Positions 8,277 to 18,958 of a stretch of 64,000 nucleotides of DNA are shown here, one piece after another. The stretch's first letter is position 1. Every line of letters starts with the position of its first letter. This DNA is from Methanococcoides sp. EBM-47 (GTDB taxonomy: Archaea; Halobacteriota; Methanosarcinia; Methanosarcinales; Methanosarcinaceae). The position numbers and the translations under genes were made by a program. The DNA is taken from assembly GCA_001896725.1 (NCBI GenBank), contig MPPA01000009.1:186001-250000 (forward strand), written 5' to 3'. A model generated the notes under the pieces. It saw nothing but the letters and a program-made list of their open reading frames with translations. It was not told the origin of the DNA and did not search any database.

Positions 8277-9893
8277 TCAAAGAAGCTTAATCTCAAAACC
8301 CACAACAGGTTGCCCAAGTCCGAAGTTGATCAGCACCTGTGGATAGATTTCGCCTATAACGCCAACTTTATTTCCATTGATAAGTATGTCAGCACACCTG
8401 CCTTTTATGAATGCCGGGTCCTCAGATCCTACAATTTCATAAGAGGTCTGTCTTTCCCGCATAATAGCATCAAGCAGTTCCCTTACTTCAGTGAAGTTCG
8501 CACTGGCATGTATAGATACTGCAGCAAGATGCAGGCTATTTTTTCCGCTGACAACGACCTCTCCTACTTCAAATATGCGTTGGGGTAGTTCCCTGTGCTG
8601 GTTAAAGGATAGTATTTCCATCAGGTTAGGCAAAAGTGTTGTCCGTACCATTGTCTGGTCTTCACTGATGGGATGTATGACACAAGTCACATCATCTGTC
8701 ACCGGACGGCACATCCATTCGAAATGGACTTTTTCACTGGTTAGTGTAAATGGCATCACTTCAGAATAGCCAAGACCAACCATAATGTCTCTTACATGAC
8801 CTCGCTCCGATGATAACGGATGCTGGGTCCCAACCGTCGCGCTCAAAGGCAGGATCGGTTTTATGTTCTTGTACCCATAAGCAATGGCTATATCTTCTAT
8901 GAGGTCAGAGTTATCCAGGATGTCTGCCCTGTAACCAGGGACCTGAACTTCTACGGTACCATCTTCAAGCACTTTTGCACCGAACCGCATGCGTTCAAGC
9001 AATTCAACAATATCTTTTGGAGAGAGCTCGATGCCTGACAGGTCCATAACTTCCTCAGAGGTTAGTTTCCAGATATCAGAAAACATATCTGGTGTCAGCT
9101 TATCAGTACCATCTGCATTAATGATACGTACAAACTCTACATGACCACCTCTCTCTGCAAGAGCACTTGTAACGATGACAAGAGCAGTGTATACAGCATC
9201 ACTAAGACCTGTAACGTCAATAAAGAGATCTGTAGTTCCTTCATGTACCCGTGTAAGAGTACCGTTTATGATAGGAGGGAAAGAGAGTACATTATCATTG
9301 GCATCTGTGATCAGCGGATATTTTGACAGACCATCTACTAGATGAGCGAACCTTACACCCTTTGGATGTTTTTCAAGTATTTCTTTCATGGACAGGGGCT
9401 CTGTAAAATCCAGAGGCACGAAACGGAAATCCGGATCAACTGCCTGATATTTGAATGGTGGTTTGATATAGGTCATATCATGTACACCAATGGAGACCTT
9501 CTTACGATCACGCCCAACAGCCCAGTGTAGATCTTCCTGCAGGTCCATAAGCGACTTGATTGAAGAAGAAGTGAACTGCATACCTCTTACAACAGCACAT
9601 CCCAAGACCGGCCTGATCTCATCTATAGCAGCGTCTTTGTATATCTCAACAGAGTAAGGTCTGACCTCGTATTCACAGAGCCCTTTTTCAACTCCAAGGA
9701 AACCACGCATGGCCCTTGCAGTACCTTCGACACTGTAAAGGTCAGGACGGCTTGGAAAAAACTCGATATCAACGTGGTCAGCTTCTATCCTTTCGATATC
9801 TGCACCGATCATTGGAATGTGCTCGATAATGGTTTTTTTATCAGCACCTGTAAGCTTTTCAAGGTCATTATAATCTAGGGTGATCACTGGCAT
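8277..9893 (-). CDS. pheT: Phenylalanine-tRNA ligase beta subunit
   Basis: This is the archaeal/eukaryal-type beta chain of the tetrameric PheRS that charges tRNA-Phe. It contains the opening [15 protein letters not shown], the [14 protein letters not shown] segment, the B3/4 region (about 90-270) and a C-terminal catalytic-core-like domain ending in [15 protein letters not shown] chose the ATG at 9893 (538 residues) because archaeal PheT starts at this MPVITL and an AGAGG lies nine bases upstream. The next ATG upstream (9914) has no such signal. pheS is not in the window, so the subunits are unlinked here. Confidence 0.95.
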   Translation of the reverse strand: MPVITLDYNDLEKLTGADKKTIIEHIPMIGADIERIEADHVDIEFFPSRPDLYSVEGTARAMRGFLGVEKGLCEYEVRPYSVEIYKDAAIDEIRPVLGCAVVRGMQFTSSSIKSLMDLQEDLHWAVGRDRKKVSIGVHDMTYIKPPFKYQAVDPDFRFVPLDFTEPLSMKEILEKHPKGVRFAHLVDGLSKYPLITDANDNVLSFPPIINGTLTRVHEGTTDLFIDVTGLSDAVYTALVIVTSALAERGGHVEFVRIINADGTDKLTPDMFSDIWKLTSEEVMDLSGIELSPKDIVELLERMRFGAKVLEDGTVEVQVPGYRADILDNSDLIEDIAIAYGYKNIKPILPLSATVGTQHPLSSERGHVRDIMVGLGYSEVMPFTLTSEKVHFEWMCRPVTDDVTCVIHPISEDQTMVRTTLLPNLMEILSFNQHRELPQRIFEVGEVVVSGKNSLHLAAVSIHASANFTEVRELLDAIMRERQTSYEIVGSEDPAFIKGRCADILINGNKVGVIGEIYPQVLINFGLGQPVVGFEIKLL

Positions 9894-9998
9894 GGAATGT
9901 AGCCTCTTGGTCATTGAAGAAATAATGCTACCTGAACATGAACCATCTGAGATTTAATGTTTTTGTTCAGGACATGCCGGATATACCCTGCAGCATGA

Positions 9999-10925
9999 TC
10001 ATACAAGGACCATGAGCTGGCTCAGGTTACTTCCAAAAAATACTGTGCCAAACCAGATGATAGGTTCTAATGCTGCCAGTAGATAGTATGCATAATTGTT
10101 CATTGAACCTCTTACTCTTTTAATGTAATTGGATGCGTAGAACATAATAGGCACAAAGCTAAGGGAGATGAAAGGCAATAGCCCAAAGTATACGGAAATG
10201 ACCAGAAGTACAATGGACGCAAAGTTAAGGCCTTTAAGTAATTCAAATCCTTTGTGATTCCCCAGTACAACTGGAATTGTTAGAAGGCCATTCTTTCTAT
10301 CACCTTCTATATCCCTCACATCAAATAATATCTGGATGGCTATCATTCTTGTAAATACGAATCCTGCTATGATCAGTGCTGCATTTGTAATAGGGATGGA
10401 GTAGTAATAGAAAAAGAACAGGACAAGCAGGGCCCATACAGAAGAAACAAAGAAATTCTTAAAGCCAATTATTTTTTTTGTGAGTTGTTTGAAATATGAA
10501 CTGTAAAGAAGCCCAAGAACCAGTATTATGAAACCCAGGAACATTGTCATGCTGTTGCTGAAGTGTGTGAAAAGCATTGTTAGAGCTGCAAAAGATCCTC
10601 CAACAACAATATAGGTCTTCTTGCTGCCTGAAAGATACCTGGCCCTTGCGGAATTGGTCAGCAGGTCATCAGTTACACCCTGGGTGTAGTCGTAAAGATA
10701 GATAGGATAAAATATGAGATAGACCACAACCAAAAGATCTAAACCGATCGGTAAGTCAAATAGCAGAGAGCACATCGCTACTACGCAGGCAGCACCTAGA
10801 GCAAAAAGATGACCCCCAAATATAAATTCCTTCCATAAAGGCATAAGTATTTTCTCTAGATCGATACTAACTTTATTATTGATGTTATTTTTGTTATCTG
10901 AAACATAGTTGAACATGAAAACCAC
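9999..10925 (-). CDS. UbiA-family prenyltransferase
   Basis: The 308-residue polytopic protein has about eight to nine membrane helices and the two aspartate-rich motifs of UbiA-type prenyltransferases: D79 with D86/D87 (YDYTQGVTDD), and a second motif DVRDIEGDRKNG near residue 205. Such enzymes bind a polyprenyl diphosphate through Mg2+ and attach the chain to an aromatic or glycerol-phosphate acceptor. In methanogens, homologues make methanophenazine-type quinones, digeranylgeranylglyceryl phosphate or heme intermediates. The first motif is looser than the canonical N-D-x-x-D-x-x-x-D, so I cannot name the acceptor. It is a single leftward gene with a 618-bp AT-rich upstream region. Confidence 0.85.
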   Translation of the reverse strand: MVFMFNYVSDNKNNINNKVSIDLEKILMPLWKEFIFGGHLFALGAACVVAMCSLLFDLPIGLDLLVVVYLIFYPIYLYDYTQGVTDDLLTNSARARYLSGSKKTYIVVGGSFAALTMLFTHFSNSMTMFLGFIILVLGLLYSSYFKQLTKKIIGFKNFFVSSVWALLVLFFFYYYSIPITNAALIIAGFVFTRMIAIQILFDVRDIEGDRKNGLLTIPVVLGNHKGFELLKGLNFASIVLLVISVYFGLLPFISLSFVPIMFYASNYIKRVRGSMNNYAYYLLAALEPIIWFGTVFFGSNLSQLMVLV

Positions 10926-11543
10926 AAACAGGACTGAGAGTGGACATGCTTGTAAATATTATGAACATAAAATTATAATTTAAATTAAAAATATGTACTG
11001 AATATAGATTTCTTGTCCAAAATAAATATTCTGTAATAATAACATATTATTCATAAATTTAATTATAGAAATTGAATATATAAAAAATCACAGCCAGTAG
11101 CCTGATTAAAATATTAAAAATCTAATTATAAAATGTATGCGTTATTCTATGAAAAGTATAATTAATTATAAATGTACATAATAAATTCTTTATTATTATT
11201 GATGATCATGCCTTTATATACATTTTTAACCTCAAATCAAAATTATTTAATATATAGATCTTGTAGAAAACAACATCTATTGGCATGTATTATAGTAGGT
11301 ATGTAAGCAAAAAATATATATTTTTTATTATATTATATTTATTATATTATTTATTTGACAAACGTGTCCATAAAATACGATGTATTCACAATTAAACTGA
11401 TGTAAGTAAAATAGAAACAAGTATAATATGTATATGTATATATATATATATATTAAACCGAAATGAAATTTTTACATTTATTTTATAAGTTAAATGATGA
11501 TAAAATAATTTCTATATCAATAGAAATTAAAAAGCTTGATTTA
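10926..11543. other. 618-bp AT-rich intergenic region without a recognisable gene
   Basis: This stretch lies upstream of the UbiA-type gene and downstream of the PAS kinase. It is strikingly poor in G and C and contains runs such as alternating TA at about 11437-11453 and TTATTATATT repeats at about 11318-11352. I see no reading frame with a ribosome-binding site, no tRNA and no clean inverted repeat. The promoter of the prenyltransferase gene presumably lies at its left end (10926-11000). Confidence 0.6.
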
Positions 11544-13526
11544 TTAATAAACGGGAAATGTGATATGGACAGTTGTTCCCACATGTTCCTTACTTTCGAT
11601 CCATATCGTGCCACCATGTGCATCAATAATGGTCTTACAGATGTAAAGACCTAAACCTGTGCCACTATATCTTCTACTCATCGAACCGTCTATCTGATAG
11701 AACTTTTTGAAAATTTCACCAAGCTGTGCCTGAGATATACCAATACCGGTATCTTTTACCTGCAGGTGAAGACAATCTGCTTCTCTTTTGGCATCTATGA
11801 ATATGCTTCCACCTGCTGCTGTGAACTTAATGGAGTTCTCGATTATATGCAACAATACCTGTGGCATATAATCCTGGTCGGCCTTTATTATAGGTTCATA
11901 TGAAGAAACATTGCACTCAACATTAATACGGGACTGTTTTATCTGTGAATCCAATGAATACAGCGCTTGGTCAATAAGTTCTTTCAGGCTGATGGGATCG
12001 AACTTATATTTTACTTTACCTGCATTCACAATGTTCAAGAAAAGAAGGGAGTCTATAAGCCTTTTAAGACGTGTCGAATTACGTACGATCGCATCAATGG
12101 CCTTTTTTTGTCTATCATTGAGGTAACCTAATGCCCCTTCATCAAGAAGCTCACTATAGCCTTTGATGCTGATAAGGGGGGTCTTGAGCTCATGACTGAG
12201 GTTTGAAAGGAACTCATCCTTCACCTTATCAAGGGATCTCAGTTCCTCATAAGCTTTTGCAAGTTCTACCTCTTTCTTCTTACGTTCTGTGATGTCCTCA
12301 CCAGAGCTGATGGTGCCAACGATATGGCCTGAACCATCCTTGAGCACAACGTCATGCCAGAGAATGAGCCTTTCTTCTCCGCTACGGGTCTGCACATAGT
12401 TCTCTATGAATGGAGGTGGTACCATTTCACCTGCAATGATCTTCTGATAGTTCTCTTTTGTTATATTGCGTACTCTTTCCGGGAGGAAAGTATCAAACCA
12501 GTTCCTGCCAATGACCTCGTTCTCAGTATAGCCAAGTATCTCACATGCCTTCTTATTGACCAGCACGATCTTCATGTCGGTATTGACCACACCAATAAGG
12601 GACCCTGCAGCATCGATATATTGGTGGGCTTTGTTCCTTTCCTTTATTACAAGCTCTTCAGCCTGCTTAAGATTAGAGATATCATAAACAATTGCTTGTA
12701 TGGTAACATTGTTGTTATCGTTGCACAAAGTGTTCTGGAAATGGATGTTCACCCATTTTACAAGACCATCTGAGCGCACAATGCGGCAGCTATGCTCCCC
12801 AGAAGAGTCATGAATGTGAATTGTTTTTTCAGCATGCTGTTTGAAAGAAGAAAGATCATCAGGATGCACCAGATTTACCCAATTTACTCTTCCGGAAAGA
12901 AAATCCTCATCTTTGTAACCTGTTATGCTTTGTACGGCGCCTGCAATGAAATCTATATTGTAAAAGGGGTCAGCTTGGAAGAAAATACCTTCAAAATTTT
13001 TTATAAAACATGCATATTTTTCTTCCGTTTTTCTGGATCGATTGTCCAGACATCTTGGGCCAAAATTATCCTCAAGGACCAATAACAATGCATCTATACC
13101 TTCTTCTGCTATTTTCAGAGGGTAGATCTTCCAGCAATAGGAACGTTCGCCCTGAAGTGTGATGAGAGGACACTCAATTTCCATGGGAGAAGAAGAGGTA
13201 TCAAAGAAGTCCTGAAAGCAGGAATAACATTTCTTTCTTATACGTTCGCGCATCTTTTCGGGAACAAATGACTCAAACCAATCCCTCCCTTTTATCTCTG
13301 TTTCTTTACACAACATGGCAGATGCTCGGGTACTTGCGTGACGGATGTGCATCTTCCTATCAAGTATGACCACCATTGCACCTATAGTTTCAAAACAGAA
13401 TGATGCTATTGAAGATGTACCTTTATCTTCAATATCTTGAAACAATCTGTGCAATAAATCCATATCTAATACAGATTGTGTAAATTTTGCACATTGCTGG
13501 TCAAAACACTTTTTTTCCGCATCCAT
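11544..13526 (-). CDS. Cytosolic sensor histidine kinase with three PAS domains
   Basis: The 660-residue protein has three PAS-type domains (about 40-155, 170-292 and 300-418). A HisKA dimerisation domain with phospho-acceptor H445 in SHELKTP and an HATPase domain (DTGIGIS, GTGLGLYI) follow. PAS2 is of the PAS_3 class with the NLVHPDDL ending. The first PAS region contains several cysteines (C73, C99, C102, C119, C131), which could carry a redox or metal signal, but that is inference. No membrane segment is present. No response regulator is adjacent. The gene is flanked by AT-rich regions on both sides and diverges from the pilus operon across 267 bp (13527-13793), which must hold both promoters. 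Confidence 0.93.
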   Translation of the reverse strand: MDAEKKCFDQQCAKFTQSVLDMDLLHRLFQDIEDKGTSSIASFCFETIGAMVVILDRKMHIRHASTRASAMLCKETEIKGRDWFESFVPEKMRERIRKKCYSCFQDFFDTSSSPMEIECPLITLQGERSYCWKIYPLKIAEEGIDALLLVLEDNFGPRCLDNRSRKTEEKYACFIKNFEGIFFQADPFYNIDFIAGAVQSITGYKDEDFLSGRVNWVNLVHPDDLSSFKQHAEKTIHIHDSSGEHSCRIVRSDGLVKWVNIHFQNTLCNDNNNVTIQAIVYDISNLKQAEELVIKERNKAHQYIDAAGSLIGVVNTDMKIVLVNKKACEILGYTENEVIGRNWFDTFLPERVRNITKENYQKIIAGEMVPPPFIENYVQTRSGEERLILWHDVVLKDGSGHIVGTISSGEDITERKKKEVELAKAYEELRSLDKVKDEFLSNLSHELKTPLISIKGYSELLDEGALGYLNDRQKKAIDAIVRNSTRLKRLIDSLLFLNIVNAGKVKYKFDPISLKELIDQALYSLDSQIKQSRINVECNVSSYEPIIKADQDYMPQVLLHIIENSIKFTAAGGSIFIDAKREADCLHLQVKDTGIGISQAQLGEIFKKFYQIDGSMSRRYSGTGLGLYICKTIIDAHGGTIWIESKEHVGTTVHITFPVY

Positions 13527-13793
13527 ACTAACAACACATAGATTTTGTACCCGTTACTTATTTTCTATCGCTTTATACACTTAGCTTATAAAGGATAGAA
13601 TAAGCTCATCATACACAATGTTAAATATATTGTAATGATGACTCAAATGAAACTTAAAACTATAATTTGTAATTGTTTATGCAACAATAACTATATAAAG
13701 ATAAATTGTCTATAAAATTAATAAAATATTAATTTATATATTCTATTATGTCATATCATATCTTATTTATGTGCCGGAGATTAGTGGGAAATA

Positions 13794-15992
13794 ATGACCG
13801 AGAATTCCAGCGTGAGCAAAAATGAAAAAAAAGAACTAGATGTTACTGAGGTTCCTATTTATCGTCCTAGGATCAAAAAGCAGATCACTGGCTCACAAAT
13901 AGATCAAACCCAGCCAGCAATTAAAGAAAGCACATATGAATATACTGAAGAGCTCACGCTAGAAAACAAAGCTGAACGAAATGATGTAATTTCAAAGATA
14001 TTTAAAGCGGATGAAAGTGTTGGATATTCACTGGAAGATATTGAAATACTGGTGCCCCGTTCCCCTAAATTTGGAATACCACAAAATATTGAAGAACATA
14101 TACCAAATGAAATCGATTTATGCAAAGAATACCTCTCTGACATTTCGACCGTTGAAGATAAAATACCATCCACTGAACAGGCTATAAATATATCTATTGA
14201 TAAGCCTGCATCTGCACATGAAGTTGCAAGCAAAACCGATACATCCACAGCAGAGGAAAACATTGAAAAGGCATCATCAGAAAAAACCATCATACCATCA
14301 ACAATAACCAATGAAATAATAAAAGAAGAAAATTCCATACACACAATTGCCGTTGAAAAAGAGATCTCTGAAAAAACAGATGCAATTGAATGTACTACAT
14401 CTGAAGGGGGCCTGAAAGGAAAATTTTCGATCATAGAAAAGGTTCGCAACTTGTTCCAACAGGAAAAAAAAGAGATCGAAAGATATGATCCTCTTATACA
14501 TGGCCAAATATCTCATTTCTACGGCCTCGAAGGATATCAGGAAGTAGAACGCTATTGGATAAATGAACCTTATACCTTCGTAGTTATCCTTTATAATGCT
14601 GAGCGGAACAATCATTTGTACTATGTGGTCGAACCTGAAATGACAGATTTTGAAAAGATATTTCTCACAGAGATCAAGGATAGGCTCAGAGATATATTAC
14701 TTTTCGAAAAAATAAATGAGGAAGAAGACAAGGAAAAAATACTGGATACGAAAATAGCCTCTATCGTAAAGGATTACTTAGTTGAGGTTACACCTGCGAT
14801 GTTGGCAAAGGTCTCATACTATATTAAAAGGGACTTTATATGGTACAATAAGATCGATCCTCTTATGCATGATGATTCTATCGAAGATGTTTCAGGCAAT
14901 GGGCATGATCTGCCTGTGTTTCTGTACCATAGAAAGCACACGAACATTGCAACAAATATTATTTTTCAGGAAGAAGAGCTTAACTCCTTTATCATCCAGA
15001 TCGCACAAAGAAGTGGAAAACACATATCAGTGGCAGAACCTATGATAGATGCTGCAATGCCTGACGGGTCCAGGATCCAGATGACCCTAGGTACATGTGT
15101 CACTGCGCATGGCAGCACTTTTACCATACGCAAGTTCAGCGATGTTCCTATCACCCCTGTAGACCTTATAAAATGGGGTACGTTCTCGGCTGAATCCATG
15201 GCTTATCTCTGGCTTTGCATCGAAAATAATAAGAGCCTGATATATGCAGGAGGCACGGCATCAGGTAAAACCTCATCTCTTAATGCGGTCTCCCTGTTCA
15301 TTCCAGAGAAGGCAAAGGTCATTACCTTGGAAGATACACGGGAACTTAAACTACCTCATCCTAACTGGATACCCAGTGTTACCAGGGATTCTTTCACCGC
15401 AGATGAGCGTGGAGCTGTGGACATGTATGATTTGCTTAAGGCGGCTTTAAGGCAGAGACCTGAATACTTGCTTGTAGGTGAAGTGAGAGGAAAGGAAGCC
15501 TTAACACTTTTCCAGGCCATGTCGACTGGGCACACTACGTTCTCTACCATGCATGCAGATTCTGTAGCCTCTGCTATACACAGGCTCGAGAACCCGCCTA
15601 TCAGTGTACCCCGCACTATGATACAGGCATTGGACATCATGAGCATCCAATCCCAGACATATACCAAGGGTAAACGCGTAAGGAGAAATATCAAACTGGT
15701 TGAGATCACTAATATTGATCCTAATACCAGGAACATCCGCACTAATGATATTTTTGTATGGGATTCAGAAAGGGATGTGTTCATAAGAACAGGTGAATCC
15801 AAAGCTCTTATGGACATAAGACTGCGCAGAGGCTGGACAAGTTCAAAGATAGATCAAGAACTGAGGAATAGAAAAAAAATATTAGAATACATGGTAAAAA
15901 ATAATTATACAAATTTCAGGGAGATCTCTGATACTATCAATTCATACCAGTCTGCACCTGAAAAGCTCCTGAAGAAACTGAACCTTGAATGA
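13794..15992 (+). CDS. Archaeal type IV pilus / type II secretion ATPase (FlaI/GspE family)
   Basis: This hexameric secretion ATPase powers assembly of an archaeal type IV pilus-like structure. The first 215 or so of 732 residues are acidic, Glu/Ser/Thr-rich and probably disordered, which is longer than the usual leader. The conserved part starts near 225, with Walker A GGTASGKTSS at about 485, an Asp box LEDTREL, Walker B LLVGEVRGKE at about 562 and the His box STMHADS. It overlaps the next gene by four bases (ATGA), so the two are translationally coupled. No prepilin or prepilin peptidase gene is in the window. Whether it drives an adhesive pilus, a secretion pseudopilus or another filament cannot be decided here. 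Confidence 0.93.
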   Translation: MTENSSVSKNEKKELDVTEVPIYRPRIKKQITGSQIDQTQPAIKESTYEYTEELTLENKAERNDVISKIFKADESVGYSLEDIEILVPRSPKFGIPQNIEEHIPNEIDLCKEYLSDISTVEDKIPSTEQAINISIDKPASAHEVASKTDTSTAEENIEKASSEKTIIPSTITNEIIKEENSIHTIAVEKEISEKTDAIECTTSEGGLKGKFSIIEKVRNLFQQEKKEIERYDPLIHGQISHFYGLEGYQEVERYWINEPYTFVVILYNAERNNHLYYVVEPEMTDFEKIFLTEIKDRLRDILLFEKINEEEDKEKILDTKIASIVKDYLVEVTPAMLAKVSYYIKRDFIWYNKIDPLMHDDSIEDVSGNGHDLPVFLYHRKHTNIATNIIFQEEELNSFIIQIAQRSGKHISVAEPMIDAAMPDGSRIQMTLGTCVTAHGSTFTIRKFSDVPITPVDLIKWGTFSAESMAYLWLCIENNKSLIYAGGTASGKTSSLNAVSLFIPEKAKVITLEDTRELKLPHPNWIPSVTRDSFTADERGAVDMYDLLKAALRQRPEYLLVGEVRGKEALTLFQAMSTGHTTFSTMHADSVASAIHRLENPPISVPRTMIQALDIMSIQSQTYTKGKRVRRNIKLVEITNIDPNTRNIRTNDIFVWDSERDVFIRTGESKALMDIRLRRGWTSSKIDQELRNRKKILEYMVKNNYTNFREISDTINSYQSAPEKLLKKLNLE

Positions 15993-18265
15993 ACATCACA
16001 GATCGGCTTATGAATAATGAGAAAGGTAAGATCGATACTTCCAATATGAATGGAAAACAGGTTCCTGAAATTATAGATGAGCACAGCATGCAGCAGGAAA
16101 GTCAGGTTTTAGAGCGCTTTGCTTCCAAGAATGGGCCAATGGTTAATAAAAAAAGCTTTATGGACCTAAAAGGCCTGAACGAAGACCTTCTTACTTCTTT
16201 TTCACTAAAAGGTAAAAAAAATACAAAAAGCTCCTCAGGATCGGTGATCGAGGCCAAGTTTATCCTGTACTTGAACATCCTTAAGAAGATACCTTTTGTG
16301 GTCCTTGGAGATAAGATACAGAAAAAGAAAGATAGCTATGCTAATCTGCAGATGCAGCTTAAACAGGCTCGCATACCGATGTCATATGAGATGTATATCT
16401 CCAATGCTATATTCTACTCTCTTTTATGTGGTATTGCTGGTGCTATTCTGGGATCGTTTGCTGCCTATACTGTTATATCGCTGGTCGGGCTTCCCGAACA
16501 TATTACACAACTTACCTTCAGTTCATCCACGGTCTGGTTGTTACAATTCAAGGAATTGTTCATTGCTCTTTTGATAATAGTATCTTCCACGATCTTTCTG
16601 GGTGGTGCGACCTATACTTTGTTCATGATATATCCCGGTTTTCAAGCAGGTGAGAGAAAAGGCAGGATCAACAGGCAATTACCATATGCTGTGACCTTCA
16701 TGTACGCTATGAGCAAGGGAGGTATGAACATCATTGATGTGTTCAGAGCCCTAGCAAGGTCCGTGAACACCTATGGAGAGGTCTCACTGGAAGTTGACAC
16801 AATTGTGAGAGATATGGATTATTTCGGGCATGATCTGAGAACGGCCCTTTCCAATGCATGCACTATCACACCATCAGACCGTTTCCAGGATCTCATGTAT
16901 AATCTGCTTACAGTTATTGACAGTGGCGGAAACATTTCAAAATACTTCCAAGATAAATCTGAAAGTTACCTGCTAAAGTCGCAGACAGACCAGAAAGGGT
17001 TCCTGGAAACACTGGGATTACTGGCAGAGTCGTACGTAACTGCATTTGTAGCTGGTCCCCTGTTCATTATCATAATGGGTGTTATGATGGCAGTCATGGG
17101 GTCTGGTACTACCACTATGATATATGCCGTGATCTATGGAGTACTGCCCGTGGGTTCCGTTATGTTCGTGGTAATGATAAGTATTATCACTCCGAGTGAG
17201 ATGGGAGAGCCGGAACTTCTGCCCACACGTGCCAAACTGAAGCACGATATACCCCAGATCCCCCAGCATCTGCAACAACAGTTCGATGAAAACGGGACAC
17301 TCATGGAAGAGAACGAAGAGAAAGTAAAACAAAGACAGTATTACGAAGGTTTTGTCAGATCTAAAAAACAGCTCAATCTAAAGAACGCATTAAAGAACCC
17401 ACTGGCTCCCATGCTCGCTAACCCTCTCTTTTCTGCAATATTCACTCTTCCTCTTGCATTGCTTGTACTATTGGTACCTTTTGCTTTAAACATGCATAGT
17501 ATTGCCACTCCTGCACAACTTGTAGATTTCTTTGATGACAAGCTCGTTCTTTCAACTTTCATTGTTCTGGTCCCACTTGCATTATTCCATGAGATCAAGA
17601 ACATGAAGAAAAAAAAGATAGAGAACAATTTCCCTGACATGTTGAAAAAACTGGCAAGCACTAACGAAACGGGAATGACCCTAAGGGATTCCATACACCT
17701 GATGGCAAAATCAGATACAAATACCCTGAGCAAAGAGATCAAGATGATATGGAACGATATTACATGGGGACTTGATATCAATGATTCTTTGATACGTTTT
17801 GCCAACCGATTAAGAACACAGGTCATAACGCGTTCCCTTTCCCTTGTCACCAAGGCAAATGAATCAAGTGGTGACATCGGTGAAGTGCTGATAGTTGCTG
17901 CAAGGGACGCTGCCTCTGAACAGGCCATGCGCCGGGAAAGGAATATGAGCATGATGATCTATATCGTCATAATCTACATTTCTTTCCTTGTGTTCGTAGG
18001 TGTGATATTCGTTATATCCACTACCTTCTTATCGGAAATGGCTGCAGCTGGTGAAAAAATGGCTGCCTCAGGGTCATCCGGAGGCTTTTTGGGAAGCTTT
18101 GACCTGAATGCCTATACCCAGTTGTTCAAACATGCGGCCCTGATTCAGGGGCTTAGCTCCGGTCTGATGGCAGGGGCCATGGGAGAGGGAAGTGTGATGT
18201 CCGGGCTCAAACATTCAATAATCATGATGACCATTGGTTTTTTGATCTTCACAATGTTCATCTGA
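15989..18265 (+). CDS. Type IV pilus / type II secretion platform protein with two T2SSF domains
   Basis: The protein is the inner-membrane partner of the upstream ATPase (TadC/FlaJ/GspF superfamily). At 758 residues it is about twice the size of a single-domain member and contains two T2SSF modules: one at about 210-400 ending in a pair of membrane helices, and one at about 545-680, with helices near 490-560 and 665-755. The two halves could act as a fused heterodimer, replacing a separate TadB/TadC pair. An N-terminal cytosolic region of about 110 residues precedes the first helices. The start ATG overlaps the stop of the ATPase gene. No pilins follow; rnhB is next. Confidence 0.9.
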   Translation: MNITDRLMNNEKGKIDTSNMNGKQVPEIIDEHSMQQESQVLERFASKNGPMVNKKSFMDLKGLNEDLLTSFSLKGKKNTKSSSGSVIEAKFILYLNILKKIPFVVLGDKIQKKKDSYANLQMQLKQARIPMSYEMYISNAIFYSLLCGIAGAILGSFAAYTVISLVGLPEHITQLTFSSSTVWLLQFKELFIALLIIVSSTIFLGGATYTLFMIYPGFQAGERKGRINRQLPYAVTFMYAMSKGGMNIIDVFRALARSVNTYGEVSLEVDTIVRDMDYFGHDLRTALSNACTITPSDRFQDLMYNLLTVIDSGGNISKYFQDKSESYLLKSQTDQKGFLETLGLLAESYVTAFVAGPLFIIIMGVMMAVMGSGTTTMIYAVIYGVLPVGSVMFVVMISIITPSEMGEPELLPTRAKLKHDIPQIPQHLQQQFDENGTLMEENEEKVKQRQYYEGFVRSKKQLNLKNALKNPLAPMLANPLFSAIFTLPLALLVLLVPFALNMHSIATPAQLVDFFDDKLVLSTFIVLVPLALFHEIKNMKKKKIENNFPDMLKKLASTNETGMTLRDSIHLMAKSDTNTLSKEIKMIWNDITWGLDINDSLIRFANRLRTQVITRSLSLVTKANESSGDIGEVLIVAARDAASEQAMRRERNMSMMIYIVIIYISFLVFVGVIFVISTTFLSEMAAAGEKMAASGSSGGFLGSFDLNAYTQLFKHAALIQGLSSGLMAGAMGEGSVMSGLKHSIIMMTIGFLIFTMFI

Positions 18266-18305
18266 GCATATGATTTTTTATGTATTGCACTGATTGTGTT
18301 ATGAG

Positions 18306-18956
18306 ATGAGAATAGCAGGAATAGATGAGGCCGGAAAAGGGCCTGTTATAGGCCCGATGTGCATAGGTGGAGTACTTGTTGAAAAGGAAAGGCTGTTTTC
18401 TCTGAAGAATCTGGGAGTTGCCGATTCTAAGAAGCTCACACCAAAGAAAAGGAGGCTTCTTGCACACCAGATAAGGAAATATGCGCAAAAGGTTTACATT
18501 TTTGAGGTATCGCCTTTTCAGATCGATGAGTTGCGTAAGGTTATGAGCATGAACCAGATAATGGTCCAGGGATTTTCCGTAGTGCTTGAGGAATTGCATC
18601 CTGATACGATCTATGTCGATGCTGCAGATGTGAATGCAGCAAGGTTCGGGACGAACCTGAAGGCGCAATATGCACAGAGATTCCCTGAAAAGGCAAAAGA
18701 GCTGTCTGTGGTTTCTGAACATCAGGCTGATGCCATATACCCGATAGTATCTGCGGCTTCCATTGTCGCAAAGGTTAGGAGAGATGAGCTAATAAAGGAA
18801 CTGGAAAAGGAAATTGGAGTCGATCTTGGAAGCGGCTACCCGTCAGATCCGAAAACACGTCAGTTCCTGGAGAGCTGGAGCAGAGAGTATGGTACTCTGC
18901 CGGATTTTGTCAGACGTTCGTGGAAGACCGCTCTGAACGTTCTAAAAGAAACATAG
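18306..18956 (+). CDS. rnhB: Ribonuclease HII
   Basis: This 216-residue RNase HII removes ribonucleotides and RNA primers from RNA-DNA hybrids. The active-site acidic residues are visible as the GIDEAGKGP motif at the N-terminus, D in YVDAAD near residue 105, and the SEHQADAIYPIVSAASI block. I selected the ATG at 18306, giving MRIAGIDEAG; the TTG at 18294 has no family support. It begins 40 bp after the pilus platform gene. Its stop lies two bases from the convergent purQ stop, so there is essentially no room for a terminator between them. Confidence 0.96.
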   Translation: MRIAGIDEAGKGPVIGPMCIGGVLVEKERLFSLKNLGVADSKKLTPKKRRLLAHQIRKYAQKVYIFEVSPFQIDELRKVMSMNQIMVQGFSVVLEELHPDTIYVDAADVNAARFGTNLKAQYAQRFPEKAKELSVVSEHQADAIYPIVSAASIVAKVRRDELIKELEKEIGVDLGSGYPSDPKTRQFLESWSREYGTLPDFVRRSWKTALNVLKET

Positions 18957-18958
18957 CT

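Noticed and set aside
11318-11460. AT-rich runs considered as a replication origin or regulatory array
   Set aside because: There is no repeated ORB-like element, no adjacent cdc6/orc1 gene and no inverted repeat. It is only low-complexity sequence.
13904-14449. 181-residue reading frame on the minus strand
   Set aside because: It lies opposite the acidic low-complexity N-terminus of the pilus ATPase. Its Ser/Phe-rich composition is what the complement of Glu-rich codons gives.
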